Part shown: positions 54,472 through 64,000 of the stretch, piece after piece
Layout: the number at the start of each line of letters is the position of its first letter
Numbering within the stretch: the stretch's first letter is position 1
Source of the DNA: Skeletonema tropicum
Lineage: Eukaryota > Bacillariophyta > Thalassiosirophyceae > Thalassiosirales > Thalassiosiraceae
Direction: 5' to 3'
Length of the DNA: 64,000 nucleotides
Assembly (NCBI GenBank): GCA_037178625.1
Contig: CM074135.1
Location: 436,001 to 500,000, forward strand
Notes under the pieces: generated by a model
Told to the model about the DNA's origin: nothing
Database searches by the model: none
The model's input: the letters and a program-made list of their open reading frames with translations, nothing else
Made by a program: the position numbers and the translations under genes

Positions 54472-55953
54472 GCTAGTCGGCGCGCCATTCGACGCACTGG
54501 CGCCATTCGACGCACGACGCAACTTCCCTCTTTTCGACAAAAAAAGAGCCCACCATGACGGCCTCGCATCCTACTACCCTTATTACACAACTGAATGTCG
54601 ACATTCCGAAGTAGTAATGCACTCTCTAGACCATTTTTTGACGCTGAATTCAACGGTTTTATCGGTGGCTCGCCATATTCATCACAAACAGAAGTTTGAC
54701 CGCCACAATAGCGGTGGTGATTTTCATCCCCACCGCCGCAGAGCACCTGTTGCCAGTAGCATAAAGGCGTCGTTTCTGTCATTGAAACAGCAAGTAAGGT
54801 TGTAGGGGCGACCAATATTATATATATGGACGGAATATGCGCTAATGAACCGGTTGTGGGTCTCATGCAACGCCTATCCAACCTACCAAATCTATGAAGT
54901 CGATTTAGAAAGATTTCCACAATTTATCTCCATCAATAGTGGGTATATATCTGACACAAAACATGTTGAAACCACACCATGGATCATAGTTGTCTTGTCT
55001 ACTATATGATAATCAAGATTGTTGAGGTGGACTGCTCCATCTTACCACAGTGACTACTGCAACCCTCGGTTCCCTCGACAACTACTCATTGTAAATATGA
55101 GAAGCCCACCCGAAGACGCCTACACGAGTGTTGTGACATGATAATGACGTCTCCTCCATGTGCAATTGGGAACCTTTCGCCTCATCAAATCAACATCCAT
55201 CTATTGTGCGCCTTTTGCTGTGGTTGGAGACAATTTTACAACTGTTATCAGTGCCTTTCCTACAAAGTCTCGTGGAATGAGAGGCCGAATGATCGACATA
55301 AAACTCTATAATGGCGTAGATGTTGCGTGTAATTAATACATCCGAGTAAGCTAAACAATTATCATAGCTTACAGATGGAGTTATTAATGATATACTACTA
55401 TTCTGTTGTCTAAATTACATAATCATGAGCATCTTTTGACATGCCCGGTATGTTCAGATTTTCATGTGTGTGTGCGTCACCTGCAATTATCATCAAATCC
55501 ACTTTGAATTAGACGCTACAGCTTACATAATCGGAATCAGCGTGAAAAATTGGGTTAGGGAGTGTCTTCTGGAGGGTGTATGGGATCGATAATGCTATGG
55601 TTTGCCTTCGGATTCGTCATGTCAGATGCACTTTTTCAAGATTTTTTTACTGTTCTTGCGTGAGTACCTCAAATATCGAGGCAATTGAACGGAGCACCAC
55701 CACCACACACCGAATATGCATTCCAAACAGTATAAATAGAAAGTTATCATTCTTTCAACTTAAAGCATCGGCATATTATTGGCCAATATTGGCGTAGTAA
55801 TGCCAGATTTTCTGCGACGCAACAAGATTTGGCTGGGTGTTGGGGAGAAAAATACCTATAAAAATCCATAATAACCCTTGTTGTGTTCGATATTGGATTT
55901 TCTACCCGATCGTCGACGCATCGACGCATGCGTCGAAAGGCGCGCCGACTAGC
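54472..55953. mobile_element. TIR-bounded gene-free element, 1482 bp
   Basis: Ends 54472-54496 and 55929-55953 are inverted copies of GCTAGTCGGCGCGCC plus TTCGACGCA with one mismatch. A subterminal TTCGACGCA motif is repeated on the left and CGACGCATCGACGCATGCG on the right. The interior has no long frame. Non-autonomous DNA transposon is the likely class; no clear target duplication seen. Confidence 0.65.
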
Positions 55954-56101
55954 CTGCCTCATGCACGCAACAACAAGCTAGAGAAGTATTGATATTATTG
56001 AATGATAGATATGTAGTGCTAGCGGTTCGGCATGAGAGGACTCCCATTTATGCACGCCAGACATCACTTCTTTCATAGGCCCATCAAAAAACTCTTCCAC
56101 C

Positions 56102-57172
56102 ATGATGGCAAACGACCCTTTTGCCTGCTTCGGTGGTGACGGAAGCAGTAGCTCCGACGATGATGATGTCCACACTACTAAGATGAAAGAGGCAGCAGAT
56201 AGGCTCCGAGACAAATTAAACGCCAACCAGCCATCCGCAGTAACAGATTTGCTACACGAAAATGAATCATCCTTCGAAATGTTCGATGCAACGCTCACGG
56301 CATCGGGCAAAGGCCTAAGAGCAGTAGTTGCCTACAAACAAGGTGATGAAATCCTTCGTGAGACAGCTGTCATGAGGATACCCAACTCACAACCAGCTTC
56401 TAGCCGTGAAGCAGCCGAGCGGTTACACAGGGATGAAATTCAACGTACGTTCAATTCATTGCATGAAAAGACACAACAATCGATCATGGCTCTTGCCTCT
56501 TGTACTGAGGATGGTACTGGTGTTGCCCGAACACCTCAGGGTGTCTACGACACAAACTCGTATCGTCTTGGGAACGATCCAAAGGGAGGATTGTTCCTAA
56601 CCATAGCAAGAATTAACCATTCGTGTCGGCCCAACGTCACTCATTTTTGGAGTACGCATTTGCAACAAAAGTTGATATTTGCCGCACGGGACATTGATAT
56701 TGGAGAGGAGTTACTGACTACCTATGGACCAGGTCACTGTATGACGACTAAAGGTAGACGTGAGTATTTGAATGAGAGGTTTTCGTTTGAATGCAACTGT
56801 GAGATGTGTCGAGAGGGGAATGTGAATGGGGGAGATGAACGAATGATTGAGATTCAGGCCTTGCAAGACGATTTTTCTCTACAATCATCATCATCAGGAC
56901 TAGCATCGACGACTGATGTAAAAGAAGGTCAATTGGCTTCGGTTAGGAGATGCTTATTATTGATGAAGGAGCAGGGGCTTGCGGGAGGGGCATTCACAAA
57001 GTCGATTTTTCATCATGGGTATGATATTTGCCTTGCAGCTGGGGATTACGATGGGGCAAGATCCTATCTCAACAGTGAGCTTACAGCTGTGAGGGATTCA
57101 GAGGGTGTTTATAGCTCCAAAGCTATTGAAATTGAACAGGTATTGAAAGGTTTAGGGGCGAAATTATTCTAA
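56102..57172 (+). CDS. SET-domain protein, SMYD-like lysine methyltransferase
   Basis: 356 aa, one exon. SET core: a start strand GKGLRAVVAYKQGDEILRE; NHSCRPNV (about residues 171-178), the SAM-binding signature; RDIDIGEELLTTYG with the catalytic Tyr; and a post-SET Cys pair FECNCEMC. The first 60 residues are acidic/Ser-rich. There is no MYND finger between the SET halves, so it is SET/post-SET of the SMYD5 or SET5 type rather than a canonical SMYD. A C-terminal helical part follows. Methylates lysines in histones or other proteins; target unknown. Confidence 0.9.
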   Translation: MMANDPFACFGGDGSSSSDDDDVHTTKMKEAADRLRDKLNANQPSAVTDLLHENESSFEMFDATLTASGKGLRAVVAYKQGDEILRETAVMRIPNSQPASSREAAERLHRDEIQRTFNSLHEKTQQSIMALASCTEDGTGVARTPQGVYDTNSYRLGNDPKGGLFLTIARINHSCRPNVTHFWSTHLQQKLIFAARDIDIGEELLTTYGPGHCMTTKGRREYLNERFSFECNCEMCREGNVNGGDERMIEIQALQDDFSLQSSSSGLASTTDVKEGQLASVRRCLLLMKEQGLAGGAFTKSIFHHGYDICLAAGDYDGARSYLNSELTAVRDSEGVYSSKAIEIEQVLKGLGAKLF

Positions 57173-57638
57173 CATGAATGAATCCTCTGGAGTCCGGAGT
57201 CCGGAGGACCTGGAGTCCGGATGACCAGGTGATTGAATCATCTGCTGCGTTACGAATAATGTATAGATAACTTGGTTGAAGCAGATTACTCAGAGTAACA
57301 GCGTAGGCCATAGGCTCCTACTTGAAAGGATAAGGTGTCCTTGATCTTCGGCCAAGCATCAGCAGGCCAGGGTGACCACCCACGGCCGGCCCACTAACAG
57401 TAACCTTGCCAACCTTGTGTCAGTTACAGGTGCTGTTAGAATGTTCGCTACGACACGCGTCTTCATTCCTCGCGAAACCAAATTCGCGACATAAAGAACC
57501 ATGTTCATGTTGCTGCTTGCTAGCTGAAACAACTTATATAGCTCTCAAACAGTGAATGACGTGGGTTATCCACCTCTAACAGAAGTAGCAGCCAGCCTAT
57601 TGCTAACATATTGAGGAGCAAAAGAAGTAGTCGCCTCA
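57173..57638. other. Intergenic
   Basis: A short GGAGTCCGGA repeat at 57188-57222. Otherwise nothing recognised; includes the upstream region of the sugar-porter pseudogene. Confidence 0.6.
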
Positions 57639-59196
57639 TGGGTGCCGCAACATCGTCACCAAAAGAGTCGCCGTCGCTGCTATCGTCGTCTCTTCTCACA
57701 TTCCCACTCATCGAAGAGGATGAAACGGAGGATGACCAAACACAAGAACAAAATGACGCTACCAACAACATCGATGCCTCTAACAAAATAACACGAGCCG
57801 CCAAACTATACGCATTCTGCGCTGCATTAAACTCCTGCAACTTAGGATATGACATTGGCGTCAACACCGGAGCAGGCATGCTCCTCCAAAACTCACTTAA
57901 ACTATCTGACGTGCAACTCGAAGCATTCTTTGGTTCACTCAACCTATTCGCCATGGCTGGCGCACTATGCAGTCATACTGTCAATGATAAGTTTGGCCGA
58001 CGATGGTCGTTCCGTGTAGCTCTTGGGGACAGTACTGCAAAGTGCTGCGTATAACTATGTCATGTTGATGATTGGAAGGGCATTTGTAGGACTTGGTGTG
58101 GGGTTTGGATTGGCCGTTGATCCATTGTACATTGCGGAGATCTCACCTCCAGAGTGTCGTGGAAGATTGGTGAATTGGTCAGAATTTGGAATTAATTTAG
58201 GGATCGTGTTTGGTTTTGCTTCGGGGTTGATGTTTGCAACTGTAGAGGAGGATATGGCTTGGAGACTCATGTTCTCATTGGGGGCAATACTTCCATGCTT
58301 TGTTATTTACTTTGCGACGCATTGTCATGCCCGAGAGTCCACGGTGGTTGGTGGCGAATGATCGGGATGGCGAGGCATGTGAGGTGTTGAAGAAGGTTTA
58401 TCCGGATGGGTCTGATGTAGTTATGATTGTTACCGAAATCAAGGATTCCATTGAGAAGGAGAGAATTGCAACAGATGCTGTTGGATGGGGTGTTATTCTG
58501 TTTCCGACTCCAGCATTCAAGCGGCTTCTGATGGTGGGTATTGGTATATCGATTGCACAACAGGCTGTGGGGATTGATGCAATCTTATACTTCTTGGTCT
58601 TCGTACTGAAAGAAAGTGGAATTCACTCGAGAATAACGCAAATGTGGATATTGCTCGGTTTAGGATTGATCAAGCTGGGATTTATTTTCCTAGCTGGGCG
58701 TTTACTTGATAGGACAGGGCGAAGACCTTTGGTTTTCATTTCCCTGTTAGGCATATCAATTTCGTTCTTCATCGTGGCCATGAGTTTTATCGGTGCTGTT
58801 GCAAGCGAAGTAGGAGCTATCATTGGGTTGGGATTATATCTGGCGTTCTTTAGTATTGGAATGGGACCGGCTACGTGGACTATCGCATCCGAGGTTTTCA
58901 CTACATCAATCCGAGCAAAGGCAATGAGTCTTGCGACATTTTCAAACCGCGCCACAGCAACTATCTTTGCTTCTTCATTCCTCTCGGTAGCAACAGCAAT
59001 GACATGGTCAGGTTTCTTCATACTGATGACTGTAGTATGTCTCATCATACTTTCGTGGTTGTATGTCTACTTGCCTGAAACGAAGGGACTTTCTTTGGAA
59101 GAGATGGCACACTACTTTGCAGAAATAACAGGAGACGAATCCATTCTAGAAGTCGAGGGAACCTTGATCCGACAAGAACAGGAGATACTTCTGTAG
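57639..59196 (+). pseudogene. Sugar-porter MFS transporter, broken paralog
   Basis: Reads as the MFS transporter at 62379-63965 with very high identity, but in three frames. By direct comparison it lacks 14 bases near 58020 (between GRRWSFR and the next membrane strand) and has one extra base near 58318 (GCGACGCATTG against GCGACATTTG). Family motifs remain: NDKFGRRWS, PESPRWL, QQAVGID, DRTGRRPL, PETKGLSLEE. Start ATG at 57639 as in the intact copy. The 14-base loss is unlikely to be a simple read error, so I call it a pseudogene. Confidence 0.85.
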
Positions 59197-59433
59197 TAAG
59201 GGTTAGTAGTCGACAGAAGAGGCGTGGCATGCCTCGAGCTAGATTGTTTAACTTAATGTATCATTAGTACATAGCGTCTAATAGAAGTATGGTAGTAAAT
59301 TATTTGGAGCATACTGAAGCTTGCCAGTTGCGTCATACCTAATATTGACACAGATAGATTAAGTTTAAAGACTAATCAACATTAACAAATTTTGGAGTCC
59401 TCTACACAAGGACTGCGGCGTAGAGGTAAGTAT

Positions 59434-61564
59434 TTACGCCATTGTTCCCATCACATGAGCATCCTCGGGTGGAGGCCTCTCTGGAGCCAAATTTCTCTTC
59501 GGCTGTTGCCTTTGAGGCTGCACTTCTGGCTCAGGGGCTCGAGCCACTGACGGATCGTCACGACGGTACAGGGTTTCTTCTGCCTCCAGAATTGATCGAT
59601 CTCCCGTTATTTCCGCAAAGTACTGTGACATATCTTCCAGTGGACGACCCTTTGTCTCGGGCAGATACACGTACAACCACGCAAGAATCACGAGACAAAT
59701 AATGGACATCATGATAAAGAAGCCAGACCAAGACATGGCAGTGGCCACTGAGAGAAAGGTAGATGACATGATGGTAGCAGTGACTCGATTCATAAATGTC
59801 GCCACACTCATTGCCTTGGCACGGATCATTGTACTAAACACTTCCGAAGGAATGAGCCAAGCTCCTGGTCCCATTCCAATACTAAAGAATGCCAAATACA
59901 ACGCCAGTCCGAAAATAGCCGTGGCTTCACTCTGAGCACCGCCAATGAAACTCATTGAGACAATGAATAGAGACACTGAACAACCCAACAAAGAGACGAA
60001 CATTAATGGTCTTCGCCCTTTCCTATCAAACAAATGTCCAGCTATCACAATGACTCCCAGCTTAATCAACCCCAAAACAACCAATATCAACATTTGTGCA
60101 TTCCTCGACTCTATCCCACTCTCACTCAGAATGTACACCAAAAAGTATTGAATCGCATCAATCCCCACAGCCTGTTGTGCAATCGCCGTACCAACACCCA
60201 CCATAAGCATCCGTTTAAACGCCGGACTCGGGAACAAAATCACATCCCATCCAACCGCATGCTCGGCAATACTCTCCTTCTCAATAGTATCCTTAATTTC
60301 CGTCACAATCACCCCAACATCATACCCATCGGGATAAATCATCTGCAACACTTCCCGTGCCTCTCTCTCACGATTCTTGGCAACCAACCATCTTGGACTC
60401 TCCGGCATGACAAATGTCGAAAAGTAAATGACAAAGCATGGAAGGATTGCACCCAATGAGAACATGAGCCTCCAGGCTATATTCTCGTCAACGTTGGAGA
60501 AGAAGAGTCCCGAGAGGAATCCGAGTACGATGCCAATGTTGGTGGCAATTTCGCTCCAGGTGACTAGTTGTCCTCTGTGTGCTGCCTGACTGATCTCACC
60601 AATGTACTAAAGTGAGTGAGGGTATGAATAGAGTGTAGGATATAATATTATCATGGTTGTTAGAACAATCAAAAAGACGTACAACAGAAGAAGATAGAAT
60701 CTATCTCCTGACAGGTCAACAAATTAACAGGTCAACAAATAAACACACTACCCCTATCAACAAAGAGGTACACACACAGCCACACAAATTACTCACCACA
60801 GGATCAACCGCCAAACCAAACCCAACGCCCAACCCAACAAACGCCCTCCCAAACATCAAACTAGCATATCCCCCCGCCCCACTCTGAATCACCGTTCCAA
60901 AAATAAACACCACTGCCGCAATTCGGAAACTCCACCTCCGTCCCAATTTATCACTAATCCAATGACTACTTAGCGCACCCACCATGGCGAATAGGTTGAG
61001 TGACCCCATGAAGATTTCGAGTTGGACGTCGGTTAACCCGAGTGAGTCTTGGAGGAGCATGCCTGCTCCGGTATTCACACCGATATCATATCCTAAATTA
61101 CAGGAATTTAATGCAGCACAAAAGGCGAATAGTTTGGTAGCACGTGTAACTTTGAGTGCAGCCAGTGATCCATGATCATGACGATGTTCCCCCTCATGTG
61201 TTTGTTCCAACTGTGGTCGATCTGGATGGGGCAAATGATGTTCTAATCCAGTGGGCATGTTGTTACCATTATTATGATGGTCATTGGAATCCACGGATTC
61301 ATTATCTTCTTTAATTACCGCGCCATAATCATCCACATCATTATTGGAAGGGGGCACTCCATCATTGTAGTCAAAGTTGAGAGGTGGTGCGACTGGTGTG
61401 GTGGAGGTGGCGATGGGGATACGTTGATCGGTGCGGCTGTATCCGTCGGCGACTGTGTTTAATGTGTTGGACATTATTTTTTTGGGGTCGAGGAGGAGGG
61501 GCGAGGAGAGAGTGTTTTCTTCGAGTGATGATGATGATTTTGATTTTGTTAGGTTATTGCTCAT
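59434..61564 (-). CDS. MFS sugar-porter family transporter
   Basis: Two exons, 61564-60797 and 60606-59434 (GTGAGT donor, TTTAG acceptor, phase 0), 646 aa. A 155-residue hydrophilic N-terminus rich in Asp/His/Asn precedes twelve likely membrane helices. Family signatures: SDKLGRRWS after TM2, PESPRWL after TM6, QQAVGID in TM7, DRKGRRPL after TM8, PETKGRPLEDM after TM12. The tail is Pro/Gln/Arg-rich. Sugar porters move hexoses or polyols, usually with H+; the substrate and membrane are not evident. It is a more distant paralog of the two flanking copies. An upstream GTG at 61609 is in frame but ATG at 61564 is preferred. Confidence 0.92.
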
Positions 61565-61859
61565 GTGAAGAGGAGCGGTGGTGCTATTTATTGGTTGTAA
61601 ACAGTTCACAGCAGATCTTATTTAAGTATTTGTTGTGGTAACGTGGTAAATAGCGGAAGTCATTGTGTACAAAGTGCAAAGATCTTTGAAGCGCCGCGGT
61701 TGGAGTTCTCATCTTGAGTCTCGTGTGGTATTCAGGTAAATCAGCCGGCCCGGCCGGTTTGCTTTGTGCTTGCCTGCCCGCCTGCAGATAGAGGTATGCA
61801 TGCAGCCCTAGTTACAAGGAGGTAGAAGCGATATTAGTATTACTTTATATCTCTGAAAA
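61565..61859. other. Intergenic, promoter of the MFS gene at 59434-61564
   Basis: A CCGGCCCGGCCGG palindrome-like patch near 61747-61759. No gene. Confidence 0.5.
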
Positions 61860-62360
61860 TCATCGTCTTGGCCCTCCAAAGGGAATAGTAACAGCACCAG
61901 CCCCAAAAGGTGACGGTGCTGCAGCCAAGCCACTTTCAAAACCGCCTCTAAAGGTACTTTGAGCCGGGGCTGCCCCACCCCCGAATGGGCTGGGAGCTGG
62001 GAGCAGGTGCTGCCTGCTGATCAAATCCTCCTCCTCCTCAAAATGGTGAATTTTTCAGCTGCCAAATCCATCACAAGAGTTTCAACCACCAGTCTCATAA
62101 GAGAATTTACATTTTGGTGCAGGAGCTGATGTTCCAAATCCTCCACCAAATGATGAATTCTGGCTGCCAAATCCACCACTAGAGCTCTCATCGCAAGTCT
62201 CATGAGAGAATATACAACTGGCTCCGTTTCGACATTTTCCCTGTGCAAAGAACTTGCAAGGTGGGATATTGTCCTTGGTTCCTCCTCCAATTCCACCAAA
62301 TCCAGATGATGGGGCTCCAAACGGTGAAGCGCTGGAAGTAATAGCAGCAGCTTGATTACC
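61860..62360 (-). pseudogene. Truncated CCCH-finger FG nucleoporin (NUP42/NLP1-like) remnant
   Basis: Reading leftward from 62360: SPFGAPSSGFGG, then a CCCH finger CKFFAQGKCRNGASCIFSH (C-x7-C-x5-C-x3-H), then FG-rich sequence (GGFGSQNSSFGGGFG), a degenerate second copy of the finger's end with stops near 62080 and 62050, and finally PFGGGAAPAQ, FESGLAAAPSPFG and a TGA at 61860-61862. FG repeats with one CCCH finger are typical of NUP42, an mRNA-export nucleoporin. The 5' part is missing: 18 bp upstream begins the stop of the MFS gene, so the piece was cut at a duplication border. Confidence 0.65.
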
Positions 62361-62378
62361 TAAGCCGACTACTAACTC

Positions 62379-63965
62379 TTACGGAAGTATTTCTTCTTCT
62401 TGAGTACAAGTTCCCTCGACCTTTAGAATGGATTCGTCTCCTGTTATTTCTGCAAAGTAGTGTGCCATTTCTTCCAATGAAAGTCCCTTCGTTTCAGGCA
62501 CGTAGACATGCACCCACAAAAGAATGACAAGACACACTACAGACATCATTATGAAGAAACCTGACCATGTCATTGCTGTTGCTACCGAGAGGAATGAAGA
62601 GGCAAAGATAGTTGCAGTTGCACGATTCCCAAAGGTCGCAAGACTCATTGCCTTTGCTCGGATTGATGTGGGGAAAACCTCGGATGCGATAGTCCACGTA
62701 GCCGGTCCCATTCCAATGCTAAAGAATGCCTGATACAATCCCAGCCCAATGATAGCTCCTACTTCGCTTGAAACAGCACCGATAAAACTCATGGCCACGA
62801 TGAAGGACGAAATTGACATGCCCAACAGGGAAATGAAAACCAAAGGTCTTCGCCCTGTCCTATCAAGTAAACACCCAGCTAAGAAAAGGGTTCCCAAAAC
62901 GATCACCCCAAAGCAGAGCAATATCCACATTTGCGTCATTCTCGAATGAATTCCACTTTCTTTCAGTACGAAGACTAAGAATAATGTGATTGCATCAATC
63001 CCCACAGCCTGTTGTGCAATCGATATACCTATACCCACCATCAGAAGCCGCTTGAATGCTGGGGTCGGAAACAGAATGACACCCCATCCAACAGCATCTG
63101 CTGCAATTCTCTCCTTCTCAATGGAATCCTTGATTTCGGTCACAATCATACCTACATCAGACCCATCCGGATAAACCTTCTTCAACACTTCACATGCCTC
63201 TCTCACACGATCATTCGCCACCAACCACCGTGGACTCTCCGGCATGACAAATGTCGCAAAGTAAATCACAAAGCATGGAAGTATTGCCCCCAATGAGAAC
63301 ATGAGTCTCCACGCCACATCCTCCTCCACAGTTGCAAACATCAACCCGGAAGCAAAACCAAACACGATCCCTAAATTAATTCCAAATTCTGACCAATTCA
63401 CCAGCCTTCCTCGACACTCTGGAGGTGAGATCTCCGCAATGTACAATGGATCAACGGCCAATCCAAACCCCAAACCAAGTCCTACAAATGCCCTTCCAAT
63501 CATCAACATGACATAGTTATACGCAGCACTTTGTAATATTGTCCCCAAGATGAAAATCATGGCAGCTAGACGAAATGACCATCGTCGGCCAAACTTATCA
63601 TTGACAGTATGACTGCATAGTGCGCCAACCATGGCGAATAGGTTGAGTGAGCCAAAGAATGCTTCGAGTTGAACGTCGGATAGTTCAAGTGAGTTTTGGA
63701 GGAGCATGCCTGCTCCGGTATTCACACCGATGTCATATCCTAAGTTGCAGGAGTTTAATGCAGCGCAGAATGCGTATAGTTTGGCGGCTCGTGTTATTTT
63801 GATAGAGGCATCGTTGATGTTTGTGGCGTCGTCTTCTTGTTGATCTTGTGGTTGGTCATCCTTCTGTTCTTTCTTCTCCTCCTCCTCCTCGATGAGTGGG
63901 AATGTGAGAAGAGACGACGATAGCAACGACGGCGACTCTTTTGGTGACGATGTTGCGGCACCCAT
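62379..63965 (-). CDS. MFS sugar-porter family transporter
   Basis: 528 aa, one exon, ATG at 63965 (MGAATSSPKES). An acidic/Ser N-terminus of about 60 residues leads into twelve likely membrane helices. Signatures: NDKFGRRWS, the TM4-5 region GRLVNWSEFGIN, PESPRWL, QQAVGIDAI, DRTGRRPL, PETKGLSLEEM. Closest to the broken copy at 57639-59196, which points the opposite way; the gene at 59434-61564 lies between them. The homology ends just past the stop codon at both loci. The in-frame codon TTG at 63971 is upstream but not a eukaryotic start. Substrate not known. Confidence 0.93.
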   Translation of the reverse strand: MGAATSSPKESPSLLSSSLLTFPLIEEEEEKKEQKDDQPQDQQEDDATNINDASIKITRAAKLYAFCAALNSCNLGYDIGVNTGAGMLLQNSLELSDVQLEAFFGSLNLFAMVGALCSHTVNDKFGRRWSFRLAAMIFILGTILQSAAYNYVMLMIGRAFVGLGLGFGLAVDPLYIAEISPPECRGRLVNWSEFGINLGIVFGFASGLMFATVEEDVAWRLMFSLGAILPCFVIYFATFVMPESPRWLVANDRVREACEVLKKVYPDGSDVGMIVTEIKDSIEKERIAADAVGWGVILFPTPAFKRLLMVGIGISIAQQAVGIDAITLFLVFVLKESGIHSRMTQMWILLCFGVIVLGTLFLAGCLLDRTGRRPLVFISLLGMSISSFIVAMSFIGAVSSEVGAIIGLGLYQAFFSIGMGPATWTIASEVFPTSIRAKAMSLATFGNRATATIFASSFLSVATAMTWSGFFIMMSVVCLVILLWVHVYVPETKGLSLEEMAHYFAEITGDESILKVEGTCTQEEEILP

Positions 63966-64000
63966 GCTCAATGTAATAGCAACAGGCTGGCTGCTGCTTC

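Noticed and set aside
61565..61609. GTG start for the middle MFS gene
   Set aside because: The ATG at 61564 gives a normal start and the extra 15 codons are not conserved in the paralogs.
63966..63971. Upstream TTG start for the last MFS gene
   Set aside because: TTG is not a normal eukaryotic start; the ATG at 63965 matches the start of the paralog.

Overview
The window looks like nuclear DNA of a centric diatom, probably Thalassiosira or a close relative. The evidence is short GT-AG introns in compact genes, a bipartite plastid leader carrying the ASAFAP motif, gametolysin-like (M11) peptidases with Pro/Ser/Thr-rich linkers, a eukaryotic nitrate reductase, and long Asn/Gln/Thr/Asp-rich inserts inside conserved enzymes. 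The genus is inferred from gene style; no marker sequence in the window fixes it.

Layout. 1-3.7 kb (-): M11 peptidase in seven exons, running off the left edge. 4.57-5.95 kb: TIR-bounded element without a gene. 6.1-7.9 kb (-): MYST acetyltransferase. 8.6-10.8 kb (-): PP2C phosphatase. 11.2 kb (+): tRNA-Val(UAC). 11.7-14.6 kb (-): secreted Cys-rich nine-repeat protein. 15.3-16.1 kb (+): plastid-type CDGSH Fe-S protein. 16.5-17.4 kb (-): OTU protease with a SEC-C tail. 18.0-25.2 kb: gene-poor accessory block with a broken PIF1-like helicase, three adjacent satellite arrays (about 175, 186 and 145-152 bp periods), flanking direct repeats and a MITE-like element. 25.2-27.8 kb (+): second M11 peptidase. 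29.0-31.9 kb (+): nitrate reductase. 32.6-42.8 kb (+): one 10.2-kb VPS13 reading frame. 42.9-45.6 kb: decayed reverse-transcriptase element. 46.0-47.8 kb (+): FAM173-like methyltransferase. 48.0-50.4 kb (-): divergent CK2-alpha-like kinase. 50.9-52.0 kb (-): CoA-type Nudix hydrolase. 52.4-54.2 kb (+): branched-chain ketoacid dehydrogenase E1-alpha. 54.5-55.95 kb: another TIR-bounded gene-free element. 56.1-57.2 kb (+): SET protein. 57.6-64 kb: three sugar-porter paralogs (one broken) and a broken nucleoporin 3' end.

The genes are mostly housekeeping and not one pathway: nitrate reduction, branched-chain amino-acid breakdown, lipid transfer, chromatin and signalling enzymes, extracellular proteolysis and surface proteins. 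The paralog sets (two peptidases, three sugar porters) and the repeat block show local duplication and decay.

The most unusual features are an 11-nt micro-exon that encodes part of the zinc-binding motif of the first peptidase and lies between two introns that are copies of each other, and the three-satellite block. No new multi-gene system is evident. Several genes carry single-base frame breaks inside trinucleotide repeats; assembly error is as likely as biology there.
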